Assembly: GCA_020439995.1 (NCBI GenBank)
Contig: JAGROY010000256.1
Location: forward strand, 1 to 34,878
DNA length: 34,878 nt
From: Verrucomicrobiia bacterium
Lineage (GTDB): Bacteria; Verrucomicrobiota; Verrucomicrobiia; Verrucomicrobiales; DEV007
Direction of reading: 5' to 3'
Shown: in pieces, positions 27,226 to 34,878 of the stretch
Layout of the letters: the number at the start of each line of letters is the position of its first letter
Position numbering within the stretch: the first letter of the stretch is position 1
Made by a program: the position numbers and the translations under genes
The notes under the pieces: generated by a model
What the model saw: only the letters and a program-made list of their open reading frames with translations
Told to the model about the DNA's origin: nothing
Databases searched by the model: none

Positions 27226-27482
27226 TTTCCTTTGCTTTCCTCAATTTTTGGTGTGTGCCCGCCGGCAATCAAAGCCCGTTCAAGTTCCTCGGCGTTCCCG
27301 GGATCCACTAGCGCCACCGTGTCCGATAGCCGCCCCAGTAGGAAACGACGGACTTTGCTATCGCTGGCGAGTTCCATAAGCTGCGGAGCATCGGAGGTTT
27401 CCAGAATCGCGGCATGGAGATGGAGCTCGTCTTTCCCCGGAATGATCCGAGGCAGCACTGCGTCAAGTTTGGTTTGCTTCAT
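27222..27482 (-). CDS. Unrecognised 86-residue protein inside the XPB operon
   Basis: A small acidic/mixed protein without recognised domain, signal or membrane span; it contains helical stretches (AAILETSDAPQLMELASD, AEELERALIAGG). Its start is 2 nt past the XPB stop and its stop overlaps the next start by 4 nt. This is strong evidence that it is a real gene, translated with both neighbours. Its first ten residues (MKQTKLDAVL) resemble those of the 809-residue partner (MKTVKLDSVL). Function unknown; a third subunit or regulator of the helicase module is the simplest inference. Confidence 0.85.
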   Translation of the reverse strand: MKQTKLDAVLPRIIPGKDELHLHAAILETSDAPQLMELASDSKVRRFLLGRLSDTVALVDPGNAEELERALIAGGHTPKIEESKGK

Positions 27483-27484
27483 TG

Positions 27485-29179
27485 TCAGGACTGGTCTTGT
27501 GGAATCTCATCGAGCACTTCGTAGTCGTAGCCTTGTTCACAGAGAAACATCTGGCGATTGAGCGCAAAATCCTGCTCCACAGTATCGCGGCTGACAAGCG
27601 TGTAAAACCAGGCGCGATTGGCTCCGGGTTTTGGCCGCAAGATGCGTCCCAGGCGCTGCGCTTCCTCCTGACGCGAACCAAAGGTTCCAGAGACTTGAAT
27701 AGCCACCGATGCGTCCGGCAGATCGATGGCAAAGTTGGCAACTTTTGAAACGACGAGCACCCGAAGATCGCCGCTGCGAAAGGCTCCAAAAAGTTCTTCA
27801 CGCTTCTTCTGGCTGGTCGATCCCTGGATGATTGGGCATCCCAGATCCGCAGCAAGCAACTTGAGCTGATCGACATACATCCCAATGACGAGCACTTGCT
27901 CAGTAGCGTGCTTTTTCAGGAGTTGCGTGACGATCGCAAGCTTCGCCGGGTTCTCGGAAGCCACACGGAACTTCGCACGTTTGTCGGCGAGCGCGTAATC
28001 CATGCGAAGATCCGGATCCAGTGGAAGCCTTACCTCGTAACACTGCGCGCCCGCTATCCATCCCTGACCCTCAAGAACTTTCCAGGGAACATCAGCCTTC
28101 TTGGGCCCGATCAATGCGAAGACATCGTCCTCCCGACCGTCTTCCCTGACAAGAGTCGCCGTCAATCCAAGCCGTCGGCGCGCCTGTAACCCTGCGGTGG
28201 CCTGAAATACCGGAGCCGGCAGAAGATGCACTTCGTCATAGATGATGAGGCCCCAGTCACGCTCGTCGAAGAGAGCCATGTGGCGGAACGGATCCGCTTT
28301 TCTCTCCCGCCACGTCAGGATCTGATAAGTGGTGACGGTCACCGGTCGGATGTGCTTTTGCTGGCCAGTGTATTCCCCCACTTCGTCGGCATCAAGTTCC
28401 GTCTTGTCCAGGATCTCGGCGATCCACTGACGAGCGGCGGTGGCATTGTTAGTCAAGATGAGCGCACTGGCGCCAACCTTTTCCATGCATGCGAGGCCGA
28501 CGACGGTCTTGCCCGCTCCGCATGGCAATACGACTACACCGGAACCTCCCCGCTCTGAACCACCAGCGTGAAAGCGATCGACGGCATCGATCTGATAGTC
28601 CCGCAGCGCGAACGTTGCACCCGCCATGGTTGTTTGCTGCCTCAGAGCAACAGCAAGGGGCTCGCCTACACGGTAGCCCGCCAAGTCTTCGGCTGGATAA
28701 CCAGCCTTCACAAGTACCTGCTTCAGGCGCCCGCGATCGTCCGGATTGATCCTGTAACCTATGCCTGACGCATGTTCACCCAGCACCCCATTGATTTCCC
28801 GATTCCTGACAATCAAATATTCGACGGCAGGGTCGCTCGCCGTGAGGAAGAGCTCCCCCTCTACACGCACCAGCCGTAGCTTGCCGTAGCGCGAAGCCCA
28901 TTCGTTAACCTTGGTATCCACGACCATCGGCACGTCGTAGCGAGCGAACTGATGCAGCACCGCAATCATCGACTTTGCACTGTCGCCACTGGCGCACGCA
29001 TTCCATACTGAAAGCGGCGTGATGCGATAAGTGTGGATGTGTTCGGGCGATTTGACCAGTTCCGCAAAAGACGCAAGGGCATCGCGGGCCTCGGTGTAAC
29101 GCGGGCTTTTCACCTCGACCAACAGCGAAAGGTCGCTTTGAACGATGAGTGGGTTGTCGTGGGCAAACTCGGCGGCCAT
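27485..29179 (-). CDS. XPB/ERCC3-type superfamily 2 DNA helicase
   Basis: A 564-residue 3'-5' DNA helicase/translocase related to eukaryotic TFIIH XPB and bacterial/archaeal XPB. Seen: an N-terminal damage-recognition-like domain (1-180), Walker A PCGAGKT (219-225), DEVH (315-318), TAT (340-342), the XPB-specific RED motif Arg345-Glu346-Asp347, and motif VI QRLGRILRP (508-516). All ATPase motifs are intact. Expected role is DNA unwinding in repair. It heads a tight three-gene unit with the 86- and 809-residue genes; a Gfo/Idh/MocA gene ends 29 bp upstream on the same strand. No Bax1-type nuclease gene is adjacent, unlike in archaea. Confidence 0.94.
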   Translation of the reverse strand: MAAEFAHDNPLIVQSDLSLLVEVKSPRYTEARDALASFAELVKSPEHIHTYRITPLSVWNACASGDSAKSMIAVLHQFARYDVPMVVDTKVNEWASRYGKLRLVRVEGELFLTASDPAVEYLIVRNREINGVLGEHASGIGYRINPDDRGRLKQVLVKAGYPAEDLAGYRVGEPLAVALRQQTTMAGATFALRDYQIDAVDRFHAGGSERGGSGVVVLPCGAGKTVVGLACMEKVGASALILTNNATAARQWIAEILDKTELDADEVGEYTGQQKHIRPVTVTTYQILTWRERKADPFRHMALFDERDWGLIIYDEVHLLPAPVFQATAGLQARRRLGLTATLVREDGREDDVFALIGPKKADVPWKVLEGQGWIAGAQCYEVRLPLDPDLRMDYALADKRAKFRVASENPAKLAIVTQLLKKHATEQVLVIGMYVDQLKLLAADLGCPIIQGSTSQKKREELFGAFRSGDLRVLVVSKVANFAIDLPDASVAIQVSGTFGSRQEEAQRLGRILRPKPGANRAWFYTLVSRDTVEQDFALNRQMFLCEQGYDYEVLDEIPQDQS

Positions 29180-29192
29180 TTAGTGGAGTGTC

Positions 29193-29203
29193 GTGTCTGA
29201 CAC
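29193..29203. repeat. Short palindrome GTGTC-T-GACAC between two genes
   Basis: A perfect 5-bp inverted repeat with one central base, followed by a CTTTTT tract, in the 29-bp gap between the oxidoreductase stop and the XPB start. It resembles short REP-like palindromes spread in many genomes. Only one copy was noticed in this window, so the identification is tentative. Confidence 0.3.
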
Positions 29204-29208
29204 CTTTT

Positions 29209-30585
29209 TCAGGTGAGCGACCATCCATCCCGGTAATCACGCTTGAGAAAGCGCTCAGCAGCGGGTGCATTTGGGAATTTCATCTCGGCGGCGTTCCATT
29301 CAAGTTTGGTGCCTGCACGGAAGGCGACATTGCCCAGGTGGTTCGCCTCGGTAAGAGGGCCGGAGTAGCCGAAGTGGCAGGTCGTCGGTGCGCCCGTTTT
29401 GCAGGCGTGGAGCCACTCCTGGTGGTGACCTATCGATGGCGGTATCGTCTGCTCTGGAGCTTCGAAATCTTTGAACTTCTCCTCCGGCAGCAGCATGTGC
29501 TTGCCGTAGTCTGACAGCAGCATACGACCGTCAGTGCCAACGAAAAGCACGCCACTGCCCCACTTTGGAATTCCTCCTTCGTGCCAAGTCTGCGGCTTCT
29601 CCGTTCCTTGGTACCATGTAAGAGCAAGTGACCCGCGATCACCACGAGCTGCGTAGGTGTAGCGAGCCCACATGGATGCCGGCGCCAGCTCTGGATGTGG
29701 CTCGGGGCCGCCCGCCTCAATCGTAAGCGGCGCATCAAGATCGAGCGCCCAGAAGGGCAAATCGTTCCAGTGGCTTCCGAGGTCTGACATGGTGCCATTG
29801 CCAAAATCCCACCAGCGGTACCACTTTGGCCCGGGGAAGTAGACGTCGTGATACGGACGCATCGGCGCGGGCCCCACCCACAAATCCCAGTCAAGATACT
29901 TCGGCGGCGTCATTGCCTCCTTCGGACGATCTCTTACATCCACGATGTCACCGTGTGCCTTCGAATCTTCTGAAGATTGCCAGCCCCACGCCCGACCAAC
30001 CCAAACGTGGACTTCGGACACCTGACCGATCGCCCCCGATTGAACGAGTTCCACCACTCGCCGATAGTTGTCCCCTGCATGAATCTGCGTTCCCATCTGC
30101 GTGGCGACGCCTGCTGATCTCGCAGCCTCAGTGATCAGCCGCGCCTCATAGACATCGCGCGACAGTGGCTTCTCGCTGTAGACATGCTTCTTGGCACGCA
30201 GCGCAGGCAATACACCGAAGGCGTGTGTATGCTCCGTAGTGCTCACAACCACGGCATCGAAGTCGTCCATCTTTTCGAGCATCCGGCGCATGTCCTGATA
30301 ACGCCCGGCCATTGGAAAGCGCTTCCCTGCTGCGTCAAGGTTGCGCAGATTCACATCGCACAAGGCAACAATGTTTTCGGTCGCCCCCACTTGTTCCAAA
30401 TTGTGACCACCCCGTCCACCGGTGCCAATCACTGCGACATTGAGCTTCTCAGTCAATCCCTGCCCGCGTACGATCGCAGGAAACCCGCCAAGAACAGTGC
30501 CCGCAAGTGCCGAGCCACTGCCAGCAAGAAAGGATCGGCGGGAGAATGAAGGGACGGCGGGATGCTTGGTTCGTTTCGAGTTCAT
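29209..30585 (-). CDS. Tat-exported Gfo/Idh/MocA family oxidoreductase
   Basis: A 458-residue NAD(P)-dependent oxidoreductase with a twin-arginine signal (SFSRRSFLAG, Arg16-Arg17). The Rossmann turn is VIGTGGRGG (52-60), the catalytic EKP lies at 138-140 and a conserved MGTQIHAGDNYRR segment follows. The long C-terminal part is typical of the planctomycete/verrucomicrobial group. These act on sugars or sugar derivatives in the periplasm with a tightly bound cofactor. The substrate cannot be told. Same strand as, and 29 bp before, the XPB gene; functional connection to it is doubtful. Confidence 0.93.
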   Translation of the reverse strand: MNSKRTKHPAVPSFSRRSFLAGSGSALAGTVLGGFPAIVRGQGLTEKLNVAVIGTGGRGGHNLEQVGATENIVALCDVNLRNLDAAGKRFPMAGRYQDMRRMLEKMDDFDAVVVSTTEHTHAFGVLPALRAKKHVYSEKPLSRDVYEARLITEAARSAGVATQMGTQIHAGDNYRRVVELVQSGAIGQVSEVHVWVGRAWGWQSSEDSKAHGDIVDVRDRPKEAMTPPKYLDWDLWVGPAPMRPYHDVYFPGPKWYRWWDFGNGTMSDLGSHWNDLPFWALDLDAPLTIEAGGPEPHPELAPASMWARYTYAARGDRGSLALTWYQGTEKPQTWHEGGIPKWGSGVLFVGTDGRMLLSDYGKHMLLPEEKFKDFEAPEQTIPPSIGHHQEWLHACKTGAPTTCHFGYSGPLTEANHLGNVAFRAGTKLEWNAAEMKFPNAPAAERFLKRDYRDGWSLT

Positions 30586-31256
30586 CGGTTTTGATGCTAA
30601 CAGAAGATTGTATCCGGCGGCAAACTACAAAACCGATCTGGTGCGACCTCGCGCTTCAGTGCCACCCCTCCTTTAATAATGTTGCGAACAACCTGAAGGG
30701 CGTTTCACTGATGATTCGTTCGATGCTCGCCTGGCAAGCCCCCACACTCCACCAGTTGTTTACTCTCCACGCTACCGCCCGAGGGGAGATCGTCCAAAAC
30801 TGAAAAGAAGCCGATACCATTTTTTCGACTGAGGGAGGATGCGTTTCCCCGTTCGCACTCGAGAAGATTATGGCTGATTACATGTAGAATTTGGTTTGGA
30901 AGTAAAACGCTCTGACCTGGATTCGGAGTACCCACACTTCAAGAACGTGATGTTCTTAAATGCCATCGCGTCCTGTGGATGGGGGTGCTTGTGGATTGCA
31001 CTCAGAGCTGTCACGTCCCGAAAGAGGGCGATTTCGTCGCACCCGACACCCACTGACTAGAATCCGCGCACCAGCGATTTCTAAGGAAGCAACCAGACTG
31101 CGTCACGAAAGGAACGATGGAACCGGGAAGCCCGGGATGGAGCAAATCGCTCAATGAGCAATGCTTTCCGATCGATCGGTCAAAATATGTATTTACAAAA
31201 TAGTCTAATAGATGCATTTTCGATACGTTCATACATTGTAAACACCGATCAAACCG
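30586..31256. other. 671-bp region without a convincing gene
   Basis: Short open frames exist on both strands (the longest 98 codons) but none shows a known motif, signal peptide or ribosome binding site, and they overlap each other. The part from about 31170 to 31256 is AT-rich, with a TTTACA at 31192-31197, and probably carries the promoter of the pseudopilin-like gene at 31257. No tRNA-like or hairpin structure was recognised. Confidence 0.55.
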
Positions 31257-31790
31257 ATGAAGCTTTTTCCTCCTTCAAAACAGAGCGACTGTGGAACGGT
31301 CCTGAGCAATTGGCTGGTGGTTCTCGTTGTGGCTCTGGCTTTAGCGGGCCTGGCGGTGGCGACAATGACATCCATTGTGGCGAAATCCCGTATCCTCACG
31401 GCTCAAGAGCAAATGCGGGGTCTGGAAACTGGAATGCTCAACTTTGTGAAAGACCGGGACGGCCTACCTGAGGCATTCGCTACTAATCCTGTGAGGCGAA
31501 TTGACAGCGAGATGACATCGGCACTGACCCACAAGCACCCGCAACTCAATCCTGAGGGAAAGCGCTACTGGGATCTGGCGAGAATTTCAGGTAAACCAGC
31601 GGGTTTCGCCCCCACTGACCCGTTCGGAGGAATCTACTGGATCATCCTCGATACGGATGGAGACGGCCGAGTGAGGAACCCCGCCGCTCCGGAAGGCGAA
31701 CACTGGCTGGACAGCCGCGTGCTCGTCTTTAGCGCCGGACCGGACGGTGATCCAACGACTTGGAAGGACAACGTGAGAAACTGGAAATGA
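31257..31790 (+). CDS. Pseudopilin-like protein with Glu5 replaced
   Basis: A 177-residue protein with a short hydrophilic leader, then CGTVLSNWLVVLVVALALAG, matching the prepilin pattern G^FTLIELLVV. Cleavage would follow Gly13, and the residue at mature position 5 is Asn18 instead of the nearly invariant Glu. The C-terminus (FSAGPDGDPTTWKDNVRNWK) closely matches that of the next gene (WSGGPDKDPDTWEDNIKTW), so the two are paralogs. Loss of Glu5 is known in the tip pseudopilin GspK of type II secretion, so this may be a minor or tip subunit, or it may no longer be processed. No secretion ATPase or secretin gene is in the window. Confidence 0.72.
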   Translation: MKLFPPSKQSDCGTVLSNWLVVLVVALALAGLAVATMTSIVAKSRILTAQEQMRGLETGMLNFVKDRDGLPEAFATNPVRRIDSEMTSALTHKHPQLNPEGKRYWDLARISGKPAGFAPTDPFGGIYWIILDTDGDGRVRNPAAPEGEHWLDSRVLVFSAGPDGDPTTWKDNVRNWK

Positions 31791-32002
31791 GCACTCAATA
31801 CAGTGATTCCAACTCATTCCGACGCGGATTGTCCTCCGGAAAGCGAGCCCCCTCCCACCCGGAAGGATCTCTGGTAAGCAACGGTCCCGGCGGTGGCGGT
31901 TCACCGCTTCGCCGGGGCCCTGGCCGCGCTGGCACGCGGAAAATCGGGATCAGACACGGCAAGCACACAAAATCATTGTTTTTAGCCTCAGAACTTGCCT
32001 AA
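31787..32002 (+). CDS. Possible 71-residue protein overlapping the preceding stop
   Basis: ATG at 31787 overlaps the pseudopilin-like stop as ATGA, hinting at coupled translation. The product is Ser/Gly/Arg-rich and basic (for example GPGGGGSPLRRGPGRAG) with no recognised motif, and the DNA is GC-rich with low-complexity stretches. It could equally be a chance frame in the 266-bp gap between the two pseudopilin-like genes. Confidence 0.2.
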   Translation: MSTQYSDSNSFRRGLSSGKRAPSHPEGSLVSNGPGGGGSPLRRGPGRAGTRKIGIRHGKHTKSLFLASELA

Positions 32003-32056
32003 CCTGATCGTTCACTCTATAGCAAAGCACCATATTGAACTCCCTATTGTAACCTT

Positions 32057-32647
32057 ATGAGAAAGCAATTTCACTCAAACTGGCATCATCGGTCGCAGGG
32101 CTTCACCCTGATCGAACTTCTGGTGGTAATCGTGATCATCGCCACCCTTGCCGGTGTGGCCCTTCCAGTTTACAGCCTCGTGCAGGAAACTGCCCGCAAG
32201 CGCCAGACGGAATCCGCAGCCCAAGGCTTGCGCAACGCCATCAAGCAATACCACCTCCAATACAGCGTCTACCCGCTTGATCCAGGTGAGCAAGGCCGTG
32301 ACACCCCTGTCGAGCAGCCACTCGAAACCGATCAGTACATGCTCGATATTCTGCTCGGAGCAGACGAGCAGTTGAACCCACGCAAGATCGCATTCGGCGA
32401 GTGGCGTGAGGCAGGCAAGAGCAAGACCAACGGCATCGTTTACACCGGTGGCGGCGACTCTGGCGAGCTGGTGGATTCCTGGGGCGGTCGTTTCTACATT
32501 GCTGTGGATGGCAACAACGACAACAAGCTGGACAATCCTGACAAAGAGAACAGCTCGACCAAGACCCTGCGTCAGACCATCCTCGTCTGGTCAGGCGGCC
32601 CTGACAAAGATCCCGACACTTGGGAAGACAACATCAAAACTTGGTAA
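32057..32647 (+). CDS. Type II secretion/type IV pilus-like major pseudopilin (GspG-like)
   Basis: A 196-residue protein with a classic class III signal: a 15-residue basic leader then GFTLIELLVVIVIIATLAGV, cleaved after Gly15, with Glu5 of the mature protein at Glu20. A long helix (ARKRQTESAAQGLRNAIKQY) follows. The globular part has SVYPLDPGEQG, a DSWGGRFYIAVDGNNDNKLD calcium-loop-like segment, and ends DPDTWEDNIKTW as in GspG proteins. It should be processed by prepilin peptidase and assembled at the inner membrane. Many Verrucomicrobia encode isolated pseudopilins of uncertain role, so a true type II system is not proven. A strong terminator follows. Confidence 0.88.
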   Translation: MRKQFHSNWHHRSQGFTLIELLVVIVIIATLAGVALPVYSLVQETARKRQTESAAQGLRNAIKQYHLQYSVYPLDPGEQGRDTPVEQPLETDQYMLDILLGADEQLNPRKIAFGEWREAGKSKTNGIVYTGGGDSGELVDSWGGRFYIAVDGNNDNKLDNPDKENSSTKTLRQTILVWSGGPDKDPDTWEDNIKTW

Positions 32648-32940
32648 GGTTAGCTTCCTGCCACTTCCAAAAGCCCCGGCTTTGAGCAACGCACCTTCCG
32701 TCACTGGAAGGTGCGTTTTTTATTCATCGACTGATTTCCCTGCAACCCTCCCAGGAACATCAGACCAGCAGGCATCAAAACGATGCGATGCCGCTCTTTC
32801 AAATCGATCGACACCTTTCTCAACGCGGCGACAGCGCGCCGACCGCCACTTTCCGGTCGATTTTATCCTCATCGGGCAGGCGTTGGGAAACTGAGATTCA
32901 ATCGCTGGACAGCCGACTGACTTCCTCGGCAATCCATCCA
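32648..32940. other. Convergent intergenic region with terminator
   Basis: About 290 bp between the GspG-like gene and the stop of the first paralog on the other strand. It holds the terminator at 32689-32721; the remaining 220 bp contain only short overlapping frames without recognisable features. Confidence 0.6.
32689..32721 (+). terminator. Rho-independent terminator
   Basis: An 11-bp perfect stem, ACGCACCTTCC (32689-32699) with GGAAGGTGCGT (32706-32716), around a 6-nt loop, followed directly by a run of T to 32721. It lies 42 bp after the GspG-like stop and should end that transcript. Confidence 0.95.
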
Positions 32941-33564
32941 TTACCACGGATTCAAAAGCTGGCCGGGATCAGTTCCGTATTCTTTTGAGAAAATATCGAC
33001 GGGGCGCCCACTTTTCATCTCATACACCCGGCCATCTGCTTCTGGTTTCTCCATCTTGGCTGAGCCATCGGCTCTGACAATGATTGCCGCCTCTCGGCGC
33101 CACACGCCGCCTCGTCTCGTCGGATCATCGATGTAGACGCCTATCGTATCACTAAAGCCATCCATGACGAGCGGCAGATTGCCCTTTGATCCGTTGTTCA
33201 GTCCACTGGCATAGGCCCAGTGGTTTTCGCCGCGTCCGAGATTTGCCTTTCCGCGTCCAGAAGCCATCTCACTCCATCGGCTCCCAGTCACCACATATAA
33301 TCTGTCTGAATCACGAGGGCTGTCCAACTGGCGAAAGGCATCGTTCGAATGGGATGTCGCAGCAGGAAACACCCCATCATGATCGATCGCGTACTCACAA
33401 AGGCCGATGTGAATCTGTTTCGCTTTGGCAAGGGCTATTGTCCGTTGCGAACGGGCCGCAATATTCGATCTAAAGATTGCAGGCGACAGGACTGCGATCT
33501 CCGTCCCAACGAGAAGGACAAAGGCACATGAAATGCGAAAAGCTGATTTCTGGTCGATCTTCAT
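32941..33564 (-). CDS. Single-pass pseudopilin-like paralog 1
   Basis: A 207-residue protein with an N-terminal membrane span (ISCAFVLLVGTEIAVLSPAIF) and a helix leading into IHIGLCEYAIDHDGVFPAA, followed by a globular part. Motifs shared with the two upstream paralogs are GENHWAY, LPLVMDGFSD, VRADGSAKMEK and VDIFSKEYGT ending LLNPW. The DHDG...FP pattern and architecture resemble verrucomicrobial pseudopilin-like proteins, but there is no GFTLIE prepilin signal. The frame is open from a GTG at 33606; the ATG at 33564 is preferred because the membrane span then lies near the N-terminus. Function unknown. Confidence 0.75.
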   Translation of the reverse strand: MKIDQKSAFRISCAFVLLVGTEIAVLSPAIFRSNIAARSQRTIALAKAKQIHIGLCEYAIDHDGVFPAATSHSNDAFRQLDSPRDSDRLYVVTGSRWSEMASGRGKANLGRGENHWAYASGLNNGSKGNLPLVMDGFSDTIGVYIDDPTRRGGVWRREAAIIVRADGSAKMEKPEADGRVYEMKSGRPVDIFSKEYGTDPGQLLNPW

Positions 33565-33635
33565 TTTCGGAATTCTGCGACTTCCAAAGCCCGAGGTTTC
33601 AGGCACGTGATCGCCGAGCGATCAATCACCTGACT

Positions 33636-34319
33636 TTACCACGGATTCAGCAATTTGGCCGGGTTGGTGCCGTAATCCCTGGAGAATATATCGACTTTCG
33701 TGCCGTTCGCATTTTTTCCGTAAACACGCAGATCGGGTGCGAGTTTCTCCATTTTTGCTGAGCCGTCGACTCGGACGACGATGGCCTTGCCTTCCCAAAT
33801 CCCACCCTTGGCGGCAGCATCAGGGGCGTAGATGCCGACAGTCTCCGAGAATCCATCCATAATCAAGGGAAGGTATCCCATAGAATCGACACCGAGATCG
33901 GTAGTGTATGCCCAGTGGTTTTCTCCACGCTCAAGACCTAGAGTGTACCCGGGCGGTTGACCAACTTCATTGTCCGGCTTCGTGATACCTTCGGGGAGAG
34001 ATTGATGCCAGGCACAACCGGACACGTAGAAAATGCGTTCATCTTGAAACTTGCGGCTGAATAGCTGCCGGTATGCGTCATTGGAAATTCGGTCTGCTGC
34101 GGGAAACTTTCCATCATGGTCGAGCGCAAATTCTTGCAGAGCCAAATGAATCTGCCGTGCATGTGCGGTCGCTTTCGTCTGCTTGTCGCGAGAGGATGAA
34201 GTGACATCCAAGAATGCCACACTCAATAAAATGAGTCCGACGATGATCGAGAAGATGAAAATCCATTTCGCGATGACTGCGAATGGAAAAGATCCAGGAG
34301 ATTGAATCGGCGCGTCCAT
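33636..34319 (-). CDS. Single-pass pseudopilin-like paralog 2
   Basis: A 227-residue protein with a membrane span at about residues 15-37 (AKWIFIFSIIVGLILLSVAF). The DHDGKFPAADRISNDAYRQL segment follows, then the same block motifs as its neighbours (GENHWAY, LPLIMDGFSE, VRVDGSAKMEK, VDIFSRDYGT, LLNPW). Its 3' DNA is nearly identical over long stretches to that of paralog 3, pointing to recent duplication. It is transcribed toward paralog 1 with a gap of under 75 bp and probably forms one unit with it. No known function. Confidence 0.82.
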   Translation of the reverse strand: MDAPIQSPGSFPFAVIAKWIFIFSIIVGLILLSVAFLDVTSSSRDKQTKATAHARQIHLALQEFALDHDGKFPAADRISNDAYRQLFSRKFQDERIFYVSGCAWHQSLPEGITKPDNEVGQPPGYTLGLERGENHWAYTTDLGVDSMGYLPLIMDGFSETVGIYAPDAAAKGGIWEGKAIVVRVDGSAKMEKLAPDLRVYGKNANGTKVDIFSRDYGTNPAKLLNPW

Positions 34320-34361
34320 GATGTGGCCATGTGGAGATCGATAAAATCGGATCCGTCAGCG

Positions 34362-34878
34362 CTACCAGGGATTCAGCAATTTGGCCGGATTGGATCCATA
34401 CTCTTTGGAAAAAATATCAACATTCCTGCCGTTCACCTTTCGTAAACACGCAGATCGGGTGAGAGTTTCTCCATTTTTGCTGCGCCGTCAACTCGGACGA
34501 CGATGGCTATTTCCCCTTCCCATACACCGCCGCGTTCGTCTGGATCATCGGAATAGACGCCCACCTGATCGGAGAATCCGTCCATCACGAGGGGAAGGTT
34601 TCCTTGCGCTTCGTTGGTCAGTCCGCTCTGATAGGCCCAGTGGTTTTCTCCCACGGCGAGGCCTTGCACATAGTCTGGTGGATCGCCGACGTCGTTGTCG
34701 GGTTTCGTCTTTCCGTCCAGCATTGCTTTGTGCCAGGCGCACCCGGGAACAAAAAAGATGCGCTCATCCTGGAATCTTTGATCAAACAACTGCCGGTAAG
34801 CCGCATTGGAGTGGATCGACGATTCAGGGAATTTGCCGTCATTGTCGATCGCATATTGAGGTGGCCGGAGAAGCGGAG
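34362..34878 (-). pseudogene. Paralog 3, frameshifted near its 3' end and cut by the window edge
   Basis: From the window edge the frame reads YAIDNDGKFPE, SNAAYRQLFDQRFQDERIFF, GENHWAYQSG, LPLVMDGFSDQ and VRVDGAAKMEKLSPDLRVYE, matching paralog 2. It then hits a stop at 34433. In another frame the homology continues without loss (VNGRNVDIFSKEYGSNPAKL to LNPW) and ends at a TAG at 34362-34364. One missing base in the short T-run near 34438-34440 (A-run on the coding strand) explains the shift. This is either a real pseudogene or a sequencing error in a homopolymer. The 5' part lies beyond the window. Confidence 0.8.

Noticed and set aside
30868..31232. Several 60-75-codon frames on both strands in the large gap
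   Set aside because: They overlap each other, carry no recognisable motif and look like chance frames.
31792..32056. GC-rich inverted sequences (gccccgg/ccggggc-like) as a terminator
   Set aside because: No stable long stem followed by a T-run could be found.
32720..32947. 75-codon minus-strand frame after paralog 1
   Set aside because: No motif, overlaps the terminator and the paralog stop; probably chance.

Overview
The window most likely comes from a member of the Verrucomicrobiota, or less likely the Planctomycetota. The evidence is the gene families present: a PSD1-type cytochrome/DUF1549/DUF1553 protein paired with a Tat-exported DUF1501 protein, a Tat-exported Gfo/Idh/MocA oxidoreductase, a ceramidase-like secreted hydrolase, an ECF-type sigma factor next to a membrane Ser/Thr kinase, single pseudopilin-like proteins, and few clear Shine-Dalgarno sites. 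This assignment is inference; no rRNA or tRNA gene was seen.

Layout. Positions 27-3821 (-) encode a large secreted beta-helix/propeller/cadherin/Calx-beta protein whose 3' end looks cut off. Positions 4004-7977 (-) hold an ECF sigma factor followed by a receptor-like kinase with a duplicated beta-solenoid ectodomain. A ceramidase-like hydrolase (8193-9503, -) and an L,D-transpeptidase-fold protein that has lost its catalytic Cys (9673-10416, -) follow. Reading the other way are a membrane-anchored Ig/Fn3 protein, an AsmA-like protein and a CCA tRNA nucleotidyltransferase (10434-15387, +). Next come the PSD1-DUF1501 pair, a secreted LRR protein and a Nudix hydrolase (15695-21931, +). Converging on these are a thioredoxin-like gene and pgl (21912-23199, -), with glpK diverging (23263-24756, +).

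Positions 24796-29179 (-) form a compact operon: an XPB-type DNA helicase, an unrecognised 86-residue protein and an 809-residue protein with the XPB/Ssl2-associated helicase C3 domain. The genes are joined by a 2-nt gap and a 4-nt overlap, and a Gfo/Idh/MocA gene lies just upstream. This is the best candidate for a little-described system. The last 4 kb hold two related pseudopilin-like genes (31257-32647, +), one with the conserved Glu5 replaced, closed by a strong terminator. Against them runs a tandem array of three paralogous single-pass proteins (32941-34878, -), the third of which is frameshifted and cut by the window edge.

Functional themes are envelope and surface proteins (adhesin-like, LRR, Ig/Fn3, AsmA, pseudopilins), signalling (sigma/kinase), DNA repair (XPB module) and housekeeping (CCA addition, 6-phosphogluconolactonase, glycerol kinase). 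Many start codons are uncertain because ribosome binding sites are weak; where a signal peptide or domain boundary argued for it, an internal start was chosen.
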